DNA from: Desulfuromonadaceae bacterium UBA2294
GTDB lineage: Bacteria > Desulfobacterota > Desulfuromonadia > Desulfuromonadales > UBA2294
NCBI GenBank assembly: GCA_002345625.1
Contig: DDWE01000154.1
Location: 5,265 to 11,679, forward strand
Reading direction: 5' to 3'
Length of the DNA stretch: 6,415 nucleotides
Below, one piece after another: positions 5,951 to 6,415 of this stretch. The position numbers were made by a program, and so were the translations under genes. Every line of letters begins with the position of its first letter. Within the stretch, counting starts at the first letter, position 1. The notes beneath the pieces are model-generated. The model did not search any database. It saw only the letters and a list, made by a program, of their open reading frames with translations, and was not told the DNA's origin.

Positions 5951-5979
5951 TGCGGTGAATAATGGCAATATTCACCGCA
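5951..5979. repeat. Distal 11-bp inverted repeat TGCGGTGAATA-N7-TATTCACCGCA
   Basis: The arms 5951-5961 and 5969-5979 are perfect reverse complements around a 7-base spacer. A third, near-identical copy lies at 5880-5890 next to the fic start. The dyad is 74 bp upstream of the fic ATG and is a good candidate for a binding site of the Fic protein's own winged-helix domain. The spacer contains the first ATG of the downstream AbiEii remnant. Confidence 0.6.
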
Positions 5980-6255
5980 AGTCATCATTCTCAAGTCCTC
6001 AATGCCAAAGCACTCACAACATTTCCGGAGTCAACACCATTTGCATTCACGCCCTCTTTTTACACTGATCCTCAAAAGTCAGTGCAATGGACAGCCTTTG
6101 TCAAAAAGTCAAAGCCCGACATTCCGGTTGGCGATCTGTCGGCTGTTATCGCCGACATAGCTGTCTTCCTCGTGCCTGTCCTCGAAAGCCTGCAATCGAA
6201 GACTTCCTTTGACAACGAATGGGTGCCTGGTCAGGGATGGAACATTCGACCTTAA
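5962..6255 (+). pseudogene. C-terminal remnant of an AbiEii-type nucleotidyltransferase toxin
   Basis: This 97-codon frame resembles only the C-terminal end of AbiEii/AbiGii-family nucleotidyltransferases, the toxin half of type IV toxin-antitoxin and phage-exclusion systems. The recognisable part runs from about residue 13: FAFTPSFYTDPQKSVQW, then a helix ADIAVFLVPVLESL and the family-like closing FDNEWVPGQGWN. Full-length family members are roughly 250-350 residues and carry the catalytic nucleotidyltransferase motifs near the N-terminus; these are absent. The ATG lies inside the spacer of the fic operator dyad, there is no ribosome site, and an in-frame TGA lies two codons upstream. I read it as a broken gene whose front part was replaced by the fic unit. 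The AbiEi antitoxin gene is not in the window. A translated small protein is possible but unlikely. Confidence 0.68.
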
Positions 6256-6415
6256 GGGCTTTTATGGGTCCGGACTCTCTTCCGGTAAAGCTGACCCCGA
6301 TCGCTGGACCGGGTCAGGCCCCTGGACGTGACCCGATAAAAATAGCTCAACCTCCTCCCGATTTCTCCGACATGGCTCGTGGCGGCAAATCAGCCAGTCG
6401 GACAACTGCTCGGGG
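6256..6415. other. Intergenic end with overlapping hairpins and a short leftward open frame
   Basis: Three alternating arms, CTGACCC (6291-6297), CGGGTCAG (6310-6317) and TGACCCG (6329-6335), allow two mutually exclusive hairpins; CTGGAC is repeated at 6304-6309 and 6322-6327. CCGGA/TCCGG near 6270-6284 gives a further small hairpin. On the minus strand a frame stays open from the window edge to a TAA at 6262-6264, reading PEQLSDWLICRHEPCRRN and onward for 50 residues. I do not recognise it. It could be the end of a gene lying mostly outside the window, or chance, as it runs through the hairpins. Confidence 0.4.
6262..6414 (-). CDS. Possible C-terminal end of an unknown protein (cut by window edge)
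   Basis: An open frame of 50 codons enters from the right edge and ends at TAA 6264-6262. The first 29 or so residues look protein-like (DWLICRHEPCRRNREEVELF, with charged and hydrophobic residues mixed), while the last 20 are rich in Pro, Ser and Gly and coincide with the hairpin-forming DNA. No domain is recognised and no start is visible. It would converge on the AbiEii remnant, ending 7 bp beyond it. Confidence 0.25.
   Translation of the reverse strand, partial: PEQLSDWLICRHEPCRRNREEVELFLSGHVQGPDPVQRSGSALPEESPDP

Noticed and set aside
6371..6415. ATG-started frame at the right edge on the plus strand
   Set aside because: No ribosome site precedes it and only 15 codons are visible.
1..6415. 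CRISPR array, tRNA, rRNA or insertion-sequence ends
   Set aside because: No regularly spaced repeats, cloverleaf with CCA-like end, rRNA motif, transposase or flanking target duplication was found by eye.

Overview
The window looks like chromosomal DNA from an anaerobic or microaerophilic proteobacterium, most likely of the Desulfuromonadales/Geobacterales type. This rests on family resemblance: an oxygen-sensitive hybrid-cluster protein, a CxxCH/CopD/cytochrome-b5 fusion of a kind common in metal- and sulfur-reducing bacteria, and a DUF6448 protein. The assignment is an inference; no taxonomic marker gene is present.

Left part (1-1615). A truncated ECF-type RNA polymerase sigma factor runs leftward off the edge. 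Across a 207-bp AT-rich divergent promoter region lies a rightward gene for an exported DUF6448 protein whose predicted mature form begins His-Cys-Asp and ends in a His-rich tail. A strong GC hairpin follows, then a small stand-alone PAS-domain protein with a histidine where FixL and DosP carry their heme ligand.

Centre (1616-4458). After 206 bp containing several dyads comes a full-length hybrid-cluster protein gene (hcp) with all expected cluster ligands, followed by a hairpin. Next is a 308-residue membrane protein that joins an N-terminal CxxCH heme-c site, a CopD-like membrane domain and a cytochrome-b5-like domain. Its predicted topology places heme c outside and the b5 domain inside the cell. 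No hcr reductase gene is visible next to hcp.

Right part (4459-6415). A gene-free stretch ends in a clear bidirectional terminator. It is shared with a leftward Fic-family AMP-transferase gene (DUF4172, Fic motif, winged-helix C-terminus). The fic promoter region carries three copies of the 11-mer TGCGGTGA(A/T)TA, one of them over the ribosome binding site, which suggests autoregulation. Immediately beyond lies the orphan C-terminal piece of an AbiEii-type nucleotidyltransferase toxin, a sign that this is a remodelled defence or toxin locus. The last 160 bp hold overlapping hairpins and a short open frame of unknown meaning.

Working together (inference): DUF6448, PAS, Hcp and the cytochrome fusion could form a nitrosative/redox-stress cluster, with PAS as sensor, Hcp as cytoplasmic reductase and the cytochrome as a membrane electron conduit. 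The fic region looks like a separate acquisition.
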